Assembly (NCBI GenBank): GCA_946406115.1
Contig: OX291546.1
Span: 9,913,019-9,977,018 of the forward strand
DNA from: Apoda limacodes
Taxonomy: Eukaryota; Arthropoda; Insecta; Lepidoptera; Limacodidae
DNA length: 64,000 nt
Direction: 5' to 3'
In this document: positions 62,001 through 64,000 of the stretch, piece by piece
Position numbering within the stretch: the stretch's first letter is position 1
How the letters are laid out: every line of letters begins with the position of its first letter
Position numbers and translations under genes: made by a program
Notes under the pieces: generated by a model
What the model was told of the DNA's origin: nothing
Databases searched by the model: none
Seen by the model: the letters and a program-made list of their open reading frames with translations, nothing else

Positions 62001-64000
62001 TACTTAATAAAGTGACCAATATCTAATACCTTTAAACGAGCAATTCTTGTATATATATATTTATCATCTAAATCTAGGAAACAACTTCAAAGGTTTCATT
62101 TTTAGAAAACGTCGTTTTATCCGTGATTTCGGGATAAAACGACTATAAATTGAAAAATATGACTCTTCCTGACATCTCCTGGCGAGTAATAATTCTTTTA
62201 TTTTTACCGACACAGTAACACTAAAGCTACTTGACAATAGATGGCGTTGTAAAAAAAAAACGAGCGAAGCTCGGTCCTCCAGGTACTATGGATTAAGCTA
62301 TAAAAAAATCAATATTAATTCTTGGGAGCGTTTTTCGCTAAAAATAAGTGTCGGTATATATGCTAAAGCGGTTGTAACCGAAGACACATTTGTTTAAAGG
62401 TAAAATTTGATAGGCAACGGTCCTCACCATGATAGTTGCGTATGGAATCCGTATGCATAATGCAGTAATTGTCAAGGCGAGCAATTTGTACTTTACGGAA
62501 AATTATCTTCAGAAATGATACTCAACATAGGTGGTCCCGTATGCTGTACTGGAGCTCTGGTATCTAGAGATTTTATTAAGAAATACTTTTATGCGGCTCA
62601 GAATTGGACGGAACGTCCACATTTAAAATAATGGCGAATGAATCACACTCGGATGTTGGCCCCAAGCTTCAGGCCCCTGGGATAAGTAATAAAAACAATT
62701 AAACCAATTACTACTGAATCAGTATATCTGCCAAGCGCCTGTACATACAACGATCGATAAATTAAAGAGTTATATTATAATATATTTATATGAGCAACGT
62801 CTAGCATGGGTTTTGACAAAATTAAATAATAAAGAAATGCGTAGGTGACACTGACGTGTTTTATAACTACAGTCCCGTGGACCTACAAATTTTTTTTCGA
62901 TTTGTTCCATTATTATCCTATTGCGGTTCTATAGCAGAACTACACCAGGGCCAGACCATTTTATATAACAATCACTAGATAAGTGTCTCAGGATATGTAT
63001 GTACCTATGCAAAGTATACAATTTAAATTGTTTTTTTTTTGTGATAAACAGGCGATAGAAGTAAAAATGCTAAAAAAAAGTTCGGAGTGCGTTTGGATAT
63101 TTTTGTTTAGTCAAAGATTTTACTATCCTTTGTAGCAATTGATATTATTGTATTATTATCAGAGAAAAGGACACCCCATTTTTAATAACATTTTTTTTAT
63201 TAAAGTACAAAATTTGAGCGATTGCAATATTTTTTTTAAACGGTAAAATCTTGTTATTAATGTTATGTGAAACATATAAGTATATAATTTGTATTACTGA
63301 TTTTAATTTTTTCTATTATCTACCTCTTAAAAGACAATAGTTAATTACTAGTAATCTAAAAAAATAAAATAAAGGTAATTAAATATAGATGGACTTTAAA
63401 AAGCAAATTGGCCGCCCTTTCCGTTGCTGACACCCCTCGTCACATCGCTTGCCCGCGCTAATACTTCATTATCGCTGACTTTTTTGCTTGGCTCCTCAGG
63501 TTCGTAGCGTGATGTTAAATAGCCTATAACCTTTCTCAAAAATCGGGCTATCAACGCAAAAAAAATCAAATTTGACTTGTAGTTCCAGAGATTAACAAGT
63601 TATAAAACGAAGTATAAACTCAGCTTCATTTTCTTAGTATGGATTGAAACTTATAACATAACCTACCGTGAAAGTTCAACCGAGCGACTATTTGTTATAT
63701 CTTTCATTTCACATTAGCTATATTATTTTGATGAAAGAATATGATATTTTGTTTTCTAAATTCTTAATTTTTTTAGCTGGCACTTAGTAATAGTTCATTT
63801 TGATGTTTCCAGTGCTCAACCTGACACTGATCGACTTACCGGGTCTGACGAAGGTGCCAATCGGCGATCAGCCAGTAGACATAGAGCAGCAGATCAAAGG
63901 CATGATTTTCCAGTTCATTCGCCGCGAGTCCTGCCTCATCCTGGCGGTCACTCCTGCTAACACTGACCTCGCAAATAGCGATGCCCTCAAACTTGCCAAA
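19632..64000 (+). CDS. shi: Dynamin GTPase (shibire orthologue), N-terminal part, alternative first exons
   Basis: Dynamin is the large GTPase that pinches off clathrin-coated and other vesicles at the plasma membrane. Exons 1a or 1b, 2, 3 and 4 join in matching phase and read as the dynamin GTPase domain: IVNKLQDAF at the start, G1 GGQSAGKS (residues 39-46 with K45), [15 protein letters not shown] with the G2 threonine near 66, [33 protein letters not shown], and G3 DLPG (about 137-140) followed by [10 protein letters not shown] and [18 protein letters not shown]. All introns are GT..AG. The G4 motif, stalk, PH and proline-rich regions lie beyond the right edge. Introns total about 44 kb and are full of transposon remnants. 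Confidence 0.96.
19796..22929 (+). other. Dynamin intron between exons 1a and 1b, left part
   Basis: AT-rich intron. The only repeat trace is a LINE 3'-end piece near 22425-22495. A 71-codon open frame at 21003-21218 looks mildly protein-like but has no family I recognise and no supporting splice model, so it is not called. Confidence 0.5.
22425..22495 (-). mobile_element. LINE (RTE-type) 3'-end trace
   Basis: Contains GCCGGAAGACGTCCACTGCT, then GAACATAGGCCTCCCTCAAA and CCACAACGGCCGATC, a pattern I associate with the 3' ends of lepidopteran RTE-type LINEs. It is short and isolated. Confidence 0.45.
22930..23705 (+). mobile_element. Two Helitron-like repeats in tandem
   Basis: Copy one (about 22938-23231) and copy two (about 23247-23705) each contain ATATTATAAATGCGAAAGT near the start, ATGAAA.TTGGTATGGAGATA, GTTTGAGTCCC and an end with AAGGAGT...CCACGC.GAT..., GGGCGG.TGGAGC..CTGGCAAAA. 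The copy at 1938-2035 shows the clean CTAGT terminus. The GCGGCTGGAGCCGC hairpin just before the end of copy two supports a Helitron-type 3' end. No coding sequence, so non-autonomous. Confidence 0.55.
24018..24455 (+). repeat. Dispersed lepidopteran-type repeat, nearly complete copy
   Basis: Starts AAAAAATCGGCAAGTGCGAG and ends near TAGTAATAGGGTTCCGC, with TGTTGCCGTTATCAATATCG, GGGAGCCCCC and the (GGAC)n-like GACGGACGGACGGACAG in between. Parts recur at 26886-27510 (reverse), 55272-55520, 37985-38045 and about 19120-19225. The ends are the same in several copies, so they are real termini; the transposon class is not known to me. Confidence 0.6.
24649..24654 (+). promoter_or_regulatory. Possible initiator TCAGTT upstream of exon 1b
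   Basis: TCAGTT matches the arthropod initiator consensus and lies about 85 bp upstream of the exon 1b start codon, directly after an A-rich stretch. The match is only six bases, so this is suggestive at best. Confidence 0.2.
24720..24911 (+). other. Upstream out-of-frame ATG overlapping exon 1b start
   Basis: An ATG 16 bases before the exon 1b start opens a 63-codon frame that overlaps the dynamin start in another frame and in genomic sequence ends past the donor. Its context is weak (T at -3) while the dynamin ATG has A at -3, so leaky scanning is plausible. It matters only if the exon 1b transcript starts upstream of 24720. Confidence 0.35.
24736..24899 (+). CDS. shi: Dynamin alternative first coding exon 1b
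   Basis: 164 nt, same length and phase as exon 1a, donor GTAAGA. It encodes 54 residues starting [10 protein letters not shown] and including the same P-loop. It differs from exon 1a at only six residues (positions 2, 5, 8, 22, 24, 29), yet only about 19 of 54 codons are identical. This pattern fits an old exon duplication under protein-level constraint rather than a recent copy. Its own start codon means it needs a separate promoter or leader exon. The start context CGAAAAA-ATG has A at -3. Confidence 0.92.
24900..25389 (+). other. Dynamin intron, nothing recognised
   Basis: Start of the intron downstream of exon 1b. No coding similarity or repeat was seen, apart from a short (AATC)n stretch near 25405-25420. 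Confidence 0.45.
25390..27690 (-). mobile_element. RTE-type LINE, RT to C-terminus, split by a DNA repeat
   Basis: Minus-strand reading from right to left gives [12 protein letters not shown] and [17 protein letters not shown] (27500-27660), an interruption by the repeat at 26886-27510, then KAFDSI (about 26870-26885), [33 protein letters not shown] (about 26690-26750), a decayed palm region, and a C-terminal [20 protein letters not shown] (about 25520-25600) followed by [11 protein letters not shown]. This order is that of RTE-clade LINEs. Stops and shifts make it dead. A CDS was not called. Confidence 0.75.
26886..27510 (-). repeat. Dispersed repeat inserted in the RTE-type LINE
   Basis: Has the same termini as the repeat at 24018-24455, in reverse: TAGGGTTCCATAGCTAAATG at the left and GTCCGACTCGCAATTGGCTG at the right. 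It sits between the RT text ending LEDYK and the text KAFDS, which are adjacent in RTE proteins, so it inserted after the LINE. Flanking runs of A/T hide any target-site duplication. Confidence 0.65.
27691..28150 (-). mobile_element. Second RTE-type LINE fragment
   Basis: Minus-strand reading gives [40 protein letters not shown] (the second D of FADD is G), then [33 protein letters not shown] and [18 protein letters not shown]. It covers RT palm to thumb only. Because its text is later in the protein than the text directly to its left, it must be a separate copy from the one at 25390-27690. Confidence 0.7.
28525..28695. repeat. GC-richer dispersed repeat candidate
   Basis: GTCTTATAAATTGGTTTGCC, GGGTGACACTTCAAGAAACT and GCGTTACGCTCCGCTCACG stand out from the AT-rich intron and resemble a repeat I associate with lepidopteran genomes. 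There is no second copy in the window, so this rests on recollection. Confidence 0.3.
28831..29404 (-). pseudogene. Jockey LINE ORF2, RT C-terminal part
   Basis: Continues the ORF2 text after the insertion: [70 protein letters not shown], then, after a shift, [19 protein letters not shown] and the C-terminal tail. The text directly follows that ending at 30936 in related elements. Confidence 0.78.
29405..30935 (+). mobile_element. 5'-truncated CR1-like LINE inserted in the jockey element
   Basis: Open text at 29391-29744 and 29844-30644, in one frame broken only by TAG at 29742-29744, where related RTs have the Q of PQGS. Motifs: [56 protein letters not shown], the catalytic [54 protein letters not shown] and [10 protein letters not shown]. 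The 3' UTR ends with GAATAAACC and a short (TTTGAC)n run, a CR1-type tail in place of poly(A). Only one stop and no shift were noticed: a fairly young copy lacking its endonuclease. Confidence 0.87.
30937..32875 (-). pseudogene. Jockey LINE ORF2, endonuclease and N-terminal RT part, broken
   Basis: Endonuclease text lies at 32240-32875. The family's usual GADFNAKH is altered to GVNYNARH, losing the catalytic-region aspartate. The linker and RT start lie at 31410-31877. The palm follows at 31021-31206 with a lost FADD motif and ends at KKWCI, stop, SNES at 30936, where the CR1-like LINE begins. The rest of the ORF resumes at 29404. Confidence 0.72.
32929..34444 (-). pseudogene. Jockey LINE ORF1 (gag-like), broken
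   Basis: The start is probably the ATG at 34444 or 34441 ([10 protein letters not shown]). A Lys/Ser-rich N-terminal part decays through several shifts. The best-kept stretch is 33431-33874 (147 codons), an RNA-binding-like domain with [17 protein letters not shown] and [20 protein letters not shown], followed by CCHC knuckles and a Pro-rich tail. ORF1 proteins of jockey elements bind RNA and chaperone it. The break between the domain and the knuckles near 33400 shows that it is dead. Confidence 0.7.
34620..34989 (+). other. Dynamin intron, nothing recognised
   Basis: AT-rich spacer between the 5' end of the jockey LINE and the next LINE remnant. Confidence 0.45.
34990..35800 (+). mobile_element. 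Internally deleted LINE remnant (CR1-like)
   Basis: Linker text typical between endonuclease and RT ([40 protein letters not shown] at 35021-35272; [12 protein letters not shown] and [20 protein letters not shown] around 35340-35450) is followed almost directly by RT C-terminal text ([35 protein letters not shown] around 35670-35790). The RT core between them is missing. The Y-E-RL--L-LPTL---R-RGD-I pattern is the CR1-like C-terminus. Confidence 0.62.
35801..36404 (+). other. Dynamin intron, nothing recognised
   Basis: AT-rich. The open frame at 36059-36253 has no recognised similarity. Confidence 0.45.
36405..36795. repeat. Dispersed element, copy 2 of an inverted pair
   Basis: Reverse-oriented relative of 2094-2489. 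It begins with the 17-bp palindrome TGCACTCCGGGAGTGCA, then GAAGTGAAAAC (36430), and ends with AAGAAGTTTTCACTTC (to 36763) and flanking shared TTTTTGGGATA-like sequence. The internal GGACACGTGACCTGACGCGA block is almost identical to copy 1. Confidence 0.6.
36796..37498 (+). other. Dynamin intron, nothing recognised
   Basis: AT-rich. No repeat or coding similarity that I can support. Confidence 0.45.
37500..37870. repeat. Candidate fold-back sequence
   Basis: The left arm around 37735-37775 (CCAACTATTTATGTCCAACT, GGTTGTGCGAAC) and the reverse complement of 37785-37860 share CAACTATTTAT and CCAACTGG..., GTTGT.CGAA, so the segment can partly fold back. The GC-rich 37500-37720 part is open on the minus strand for 97 codons, without recognisable similarity. 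Confidence 0.35.
37885..38060. repeat. Dispersed repeat trace
   Basis: CTTTTAACCGACTTTAAAAA with GGAAATTCTCAAATGAGG, then GTCAAGTGTGAGTCGG, resembles two common lepidopteran repeat ends next to each other. Decayed. Confidence 0.35.
38785..38910 (+). mobile_element. CR1-like LINE 3'-tail fragment
   Basis: CTCCTTGCCAGCTCTTTTTG, GCAGAAATTAACATTGTA, GATTCAAAAGCGTTCTCAG and a terminal TTTGATTTGATTTAA run parallel the 3' UTR of the CR1-like LINE near 30780-30930 (TTTCTTGCCGG..., GATTCAAAAGTG..., short-repeat end). Confidence 0.55.
38911..42063 (+). other. Dynamin intron before exon 2
   Basis: AT-rich, with one Harbinger trace at 39255-39425. A short motif, ATGACCTTCTAAGTAGATGA near 39790 and its near reverse complement near 41550, may mark another repeat family. 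Otherwise I see nothing. Confidence 0.45.
39255..39425 (-). mobile_element. PIF/Harbinger transposase N-terminal fragment
   Basis: Minus-strand reading gives [20 protein letters not shown] and YFYRKYKAF. The (Y/F)WVHP motif, 6-10 residues after a basic stretch, is characteristic of Harbinger (DDE_Tnp_4) transposase N-termini. Only about 40 residues, no ends found. Confidence 0.5.
42064..42137 (+). CDS. shi: Dynamin coding exon 2 (G2 region)
   Basis: 74 nt, acceptor TTGTTATAG, donor GTATGT. It completes the arginine codon begun in exon 1a or 1b and encodes [20 protein letters not shown], then HGNT. The G2 (switch I) threonine is in GIVTRRP. It ends in phase 1. Confidence 0.95.
42138..43567 (+). 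other. Dynamin intron 2, left part
   Basis: AT-rich with GC-rich islets near 42480-42540 and 43090-43140 that share a GCTA.GCGGTT....GGAGC pattern, possibly an unclassified repeat. No gene seen. Confidence 0.4.
43859..43963 (+). pseudogene. MADF-type DNA-binding protein, N-terminal fragment, in Harbinger element
   Basis: 34 residues starting [20 protein letters not shown] and continuing SASNDYSDI, which fits the MADF start (F...LI..V..RP.LWD...DYK). The usual LWD is SWD. The frame ends in a stop soon after, where the internal deletion lies. The second gene of PIF/Harbinger elements encodes such a protein and assists the transposase. Confidence 0.6.
43976..44105 (-). pseudogene. Harbinger transposase, N-terminal fragment
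   Basis: ATG at 44105-44103 starts [20 protein letters not shown], and one frame over the text goes on as [20 protein letters not shown]. Together these match the Harbinger N-terminus (acidic start, Arg-rich stretch, (Y/L)WVHP...R..G.F). A one-base shift near 44045 separates the two parts. The DDE catalytic core is absent. Confidence 0.65.
44455..44757 (-). mobile_element. tRNA-derived SINE, reverse copy
   Basis: Minus strand reads GGTGGTGGCCGAGGGGTTTC, then the B-box-like GGTTCGAGACC, ACCACTGGCTTTTCGGTGAA, ATCGTGAGGAAACCTGCATA and GTGAAGTCCACAATTCACAC, the same body as at 18009-18303. No clear target-site duplication was found. Confidence 0.82.
44880..45410 (+). mobile_element. Decayed LINE 3'-end copy
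   Basis: Forward text GTTGCTGCTTTACAAGTCGC..CACATATGGAGTACTACTGC, CGCTTGTAGAATTAAATGTG, TTGTGGAATGAGCTACTAGC and CTATAGGCTGCGTGACCGCT is the reverse complement of the corresponding stretch at 50040-50560. It encodes a broken RT C-terminus. It is more diverged than the copy at 11413-12162. Confidence 0.75.
45411..47876 (+). other. Dynamin intron 2, right part
   Basis: AT-rich with no repeat I can name. A 110-codon open frame at 46743-47075 begins at TTG and resembles no family known to me. The acceptor of exon 3 is TTGTCATCAG at 47867-47876. Confidence 0.45.
47877..48026 (+). CDS. shi: Dynamin coding exon 3
   Basis: 150 nt, phase 1 to phase 1, encoding [40 protein letters not shown] and [10 protein letters not shown] of the GTPase domain. 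The donor C-G-GTAAGT follows 48026. The exon end lies in the first copy of a 37-bp tandem repeat, so three more identical donors follow at 48064, 48101 and 48138. Confidence 0.95.
47999..48146 (+). repeat. Four-copy 37-bp perfect tandem repeat over the exon 3 donor
   Basis: ATCAACCTTCGTGTATATTC plus ACCTAACGGTAAGTTAC is repeated four times without a mismatch (starts 47999, 48036, 48073, 48110). Each unit holds the last 28 bases of exon 3 and the full GTAAGT donor. Only the first donor is in frame with dynamin; extending into unit two meets TAA at 48059-48061. Confidence 0.95.
48147..49855 (+). other. Dynamin intron 3, left part
   Basis: AT-rich, no repeat or gene that I can support. Confidence 0.45.
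50052..52973 (-). CDS. LINE endonuclease-reverse transcriptase, 973 codons, uninterrupted
   Basis: N-terminal AP-type endonuclease (residues about 1-230): [34 protein letters not shown] and GSSDHCLV, with the catalytic E, D/N and D/H positions present. Reverse transcriptase (about 430-760): [94 protein letters not shown], the catalytic YADDS and the thumb ILGVDI. The C-terminus has [13 protein letters not shown] and [18 protein letters not shown]. The listed start is GTG; the frame stays open upstream to about 53090 without a clear ATG, so the true N-terminus is unknown. The clade is CR1/Jockey-group. No ORF1 was seen. Confidence 0.9.
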   Translation of the reverse strand: MTKYPADFCNIRGIHANLNAVHHHLETAQPNILFLTETQISCPTDTSYLHYPGYKLEHNFLSRAGVCMFVREDICCRRLHSLEDRDLSILWVRVDHGGHTRIYACLYRSHSGDTDVTRLFTHLSLTTDKVLEQYPTAELVILGDFNAHHREWLSSRTNNYAGISAHEFALTYGFSQLVLSPTRIPDIEDHTSSLLDLLLTTRPDGYSVSVDAPLGSSDHCLVRTQMSCTQPDPSGPTNWRRVWHYKWADWDGLREFYASYPWRQICYSSEDPDVCAAAVTETILAGMECFIPNLRVAAGVKKRPRFNRSCREAKTLKQTAYEAWTTARNNKDPNISELKRKLNAASRFSKKATARAKFQFIGKIGGRLASYPSGSRAFWSLAKAAEGNFCQSSLPPLRKTDGDLAHSAKEKADLLGSLFASNSNVNDEGAVPPTLPWCGKTMPEISITQREVRRALLSLDVHKSSRPDGIPAVVLKQCAPELCPVLTRLFTLSYHTRQFPSSWKTANVHPVPKRGDRSDPSNYRPIAITSLLSKVMERVINTQLLRYLEKHDLISDRQYGFRHGRSTGDLLVYLTHRSALAIESQGEALACSLDIAKAFDRVWHRGLLSKLPSYGVPEGLCKWVASFLSGRSIRAVVDGSCSDSMDINAGVPQGSVLSPTLFLLHINDMLDINNIHCYADDSTGDAYYTGRASIPRSVVEEKREELVSQIEIGLSKVSDWGRENLVRFNPSKTQVCAFTAKKTPFTVVPQFQNTPLSISKSIGILGVDISSDVQFRDHLLDKVKLASKKLGVLNRAKQYFTSGQRLLLYKSQVRPHMEYCCHLWAGAPGYQLGPFDSVQRRAVRIVDDPKLTCGIEPLSLRRDFASLCVFYRLYNGLCSEELFEMMPTATFYHRTARHRQGIHSHTLEPKWSRTVRFQRNFLPRTLGLWNELPAKVFSKDYSTGFFKKEVIRFLKGRQRASDAPSVASVHRLR
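53150..53300. mobile_element. RTE-type LINE 3'-end trace
   Basis: ATCATTATCATCAGCGTGCT, AAATAAGCCCCTTCCAAGGT, GCGCCAATTTTCAAGGTCCT, GCGCCTTACGCATCCAATCG and CGTCGGGCCATCTGGCTGG follow the order of a common lepidopteran RTE-type LINE 3' end (…AGGCCTCCCCCAAGG…GCGCC…). Short and truncated. Confidence 0.5.
53412..55271 (+). other. Dynamin intron 3, middle part
   Basis: AT-rich, only the 51-bp duplication (53899-54000) stands out. Confidence 0.45.
53899..54000 (+). repeat. Perfect 51-bp tandem duplication
   Basis: ACTTGCAAACATTTGCCTTA ... ACTCAATACAT occurs twice in direct succession (53899-53949 and 53950-54000) without mismatch. The length is a multiple of three, but no gene is recognised there. 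Confidence 0.9.
55272..55520 (+). repeat. Dispersed repeat, partial copy
   Basis: AAAAATCGGCCAAGTGCGAG, TCGGACTCGCGCACG, GTTCCGTACCATTA and GGGAGCCCCCCTTAAATATT match the left part of 24018-24455. The right terminus is missing. Confidence 0.65.
55740..55800. mobile_element. Helitron-like repeat end, decayed
   Basis: CTATCTGTTACCCGCGACTTGG followed by CCGCGT resembles the reverse complement of the terminus at 17952-17977 (GACGTCGCGGGCAGCAGCTAG). Short. Confidence 0.35.
55801..56889 (+). other. Dynamin intron 3, nothing recognised
   Basis: AT-rich, with an (ACAT)n microsatellite at about 56670-56700. No gene or transposon was seen. Confidence 0.45.
56890..57070 (+). mobile_element. tRNA-derived SINE, diverged subfamily
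   Basis: The head GTCAGTGGTGGGCTAGTGGT differs from the SINEs at 18009 and 44455, but the body ACTACTGGCTTTTCGGTGAA and CCTCGTGAGGAAACCTGCAT is the same. This suggests a different tRNA-like head on a shared body. The 3' part is missing. Confidence 0.65.
57778..57963 (+). mobile_element. LINE 3'-end fragment
   Basis: AAATGAGCTCCCTGACGAGG, TTCTCTAAGGACTACATTAT, AAAGGGTCGGCAACAGACGA, GGTGTTGCAAGTGTTTATAG, GCTACGGTGACCGCTTAGGA and GTTTGCCACTTTGCTGGTAT follow the reverse complement of the 3' end at 49999-50180. Decayed. Confidence 0.75.
57964..58581 (+). other. Dynamin intron 3, nothing recognised
   Basis: AT-rich spacer between the LINE fragment and the pogo-type element. Confidence 0.4.
58582..59497 (-). 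mobile_element. pogo/Tigger-type element with CENP-B-like HTH gene
   Basis: The ends CAGTACAATCCGTTTA (58582-58597) and TAAACGGATTGTACTG (59482-59497) are perfect inverted repeats flanked by TA (58580-58581 and 59498-59499), the duplication of Tc1/mariner-pogo elements. Subterminal GTCATAATAAGCGG-like motifs recur near both ends. A minus-strand frame encodes the N-terminal HTH only. At 916 bp it lacks the DDE domain, an internally deleted, non-autonomous copy. Confidence 0.82.
58906..59172 (-). CDS. CENP-B N-terminal HTH protein fragment of the pogo-type element
   Basis: From ATG at 59172 the frame reads [40 protein letters not shown] and [15 protein letters not shown], which fits the CENP-B/Tigger HTH (KRK..TIEEK..II...E.G.S...LA.EFGV..STI..I.KNK..I). 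The remaining residues to the stop are unrelated tail or decayed. Two in-frame ATGs lie upstream (59214, 59181). The domain is uninterrupted; the transposase core is lost. Confidence 0.75.
   Translation of the reverse strand: MSSQRRKAFTIEEKGAIICRLENGESNSCLANEFGVGHSTILMIFKNKNRIKQSFNLNALNHYLPQKMHLKLQNYYHDLFTAILKMII
59500..60480 (+). other. GC-richer island of unknown nature
   Basis: 59530-59900 is GC-rich for this intron. On the minus strand it is open for 65 codons (59698-59895, with [30 protein letters not shown] and [13 protein letters not shown]). I do not recognise a family. It may be the 3' part of an unclassified transposon. Confidence 0.35.
60700..60790 (+). mobile_element. LINE-tail trace
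   Basis: GAAGAAACGGCGAAAGAAACTC and CAGCAGTCGCTCTTTTAATT resemble a widespread lepidopteran LINE 3' segment (AAGAACCGGCAAGAAACTC..). Based on recollection only. Confidence 0.3.
60791..63812 (+). other. Dynamin intron 3, right part
   Basis: AT-rich. A short CGAGCGAAGCTCGGTCCTCC motif at 62262-62281 resembles a repeat end. Nothing else was recognised up to the exon 4 acceptor TTTCCAG at 63806-63812. Confidence 0.45.
63813..64000 (+). CDS. shi: Dynamin coding exon 4 (G3 motif), cut by window edge
   Basis: The acceptor GATGTTTCCAG is followed by text completing the valine codon from exon 3: [64 protein letters not shown] is the G3 (switch II) motif. The exon is still open at the right edge. Confidence 0.95.

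Noticed and set aside
1..64000. CRISPR arrays, operons or other prokaryotic features
   Set aside because: The exon-intron structure, SINEs and LINEs show a eukaryotic nuclear genome; no regularly spaced repeat array of that kind is present.

Overview
The window is eukaryotic and most likely from a moth or butterfly (Lepidoptera). It has AT-rich introns with GT..AG borders, two recognisable conserved genes in widely spaced exons, and a dense mix of retrotransposon and DNA-transposon debris. Several repeats look like families I know from lepidopteran genomes: a LINE 3' end with a conserved block next to its poly(A), tRNA-derived SINEs, and Helitron-like repeats ending in CTAG. The species cannot be named from this sequence.

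Gene 1 (minus strand, about 1-8924) is the 5' half of a PRRC2/BAT2-family gene, the family of Drosophila nocte. Five coding exons (8811-8924, 3567-3712, 3365-3425, 1434-1608, 199-326) join in frame to 208 codons, and the gene runs off the left edge. Gene 2 (plus strand, about 19632-64000) is dynamin (Drosophila shibire). Two alternative first coding exons (19632-19795 and 24736-24899) encode nearly the same N-terminus with the P-loop. They are followed by shared exons at 42064-42137, 47877-48026 and 63813 to the right edge. Exons 2-4 carry the G2 and G3 motifs of the GTPase domain; the rest lies beyond the window. The two genes are divergently oriented, with about 10.7 kb of repeat-rich DNA between their start codons.

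The space between the genes (about 9-19.6 kb) holds a degenerate jockey-type LINE with a second LINE inside it, a BEL/Pao pol remnant, a Helitron-like repeat carrying a 5'-truncated LINE with a target-site duplication, and a SINE with a perfect 10-bp duplication. The dynamin introns hold two RTE-type LINE fragments (one split by a DNA repeat), a nearly full-length jockey LINE split by a CR1-like LINE, an internally deleted LINE, a PIF/Harbinger element with two truncated convergent genes, a LINE with an uninterrupted endonuclease-RT reading frame (50052-52973), and a pogo/Tigger-type element with a CENP-B-like helix-turn-helix reading frame.

The most interesting host-gene observations are the duplicated P-loop-encoding first exon of dynamin and a four-copy, 37-bp perfect tandem repeat that multiplies the 5' splice site of dynamin exon 3. 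No CRISPR array, rRNA or credible tRNA gene was seen.
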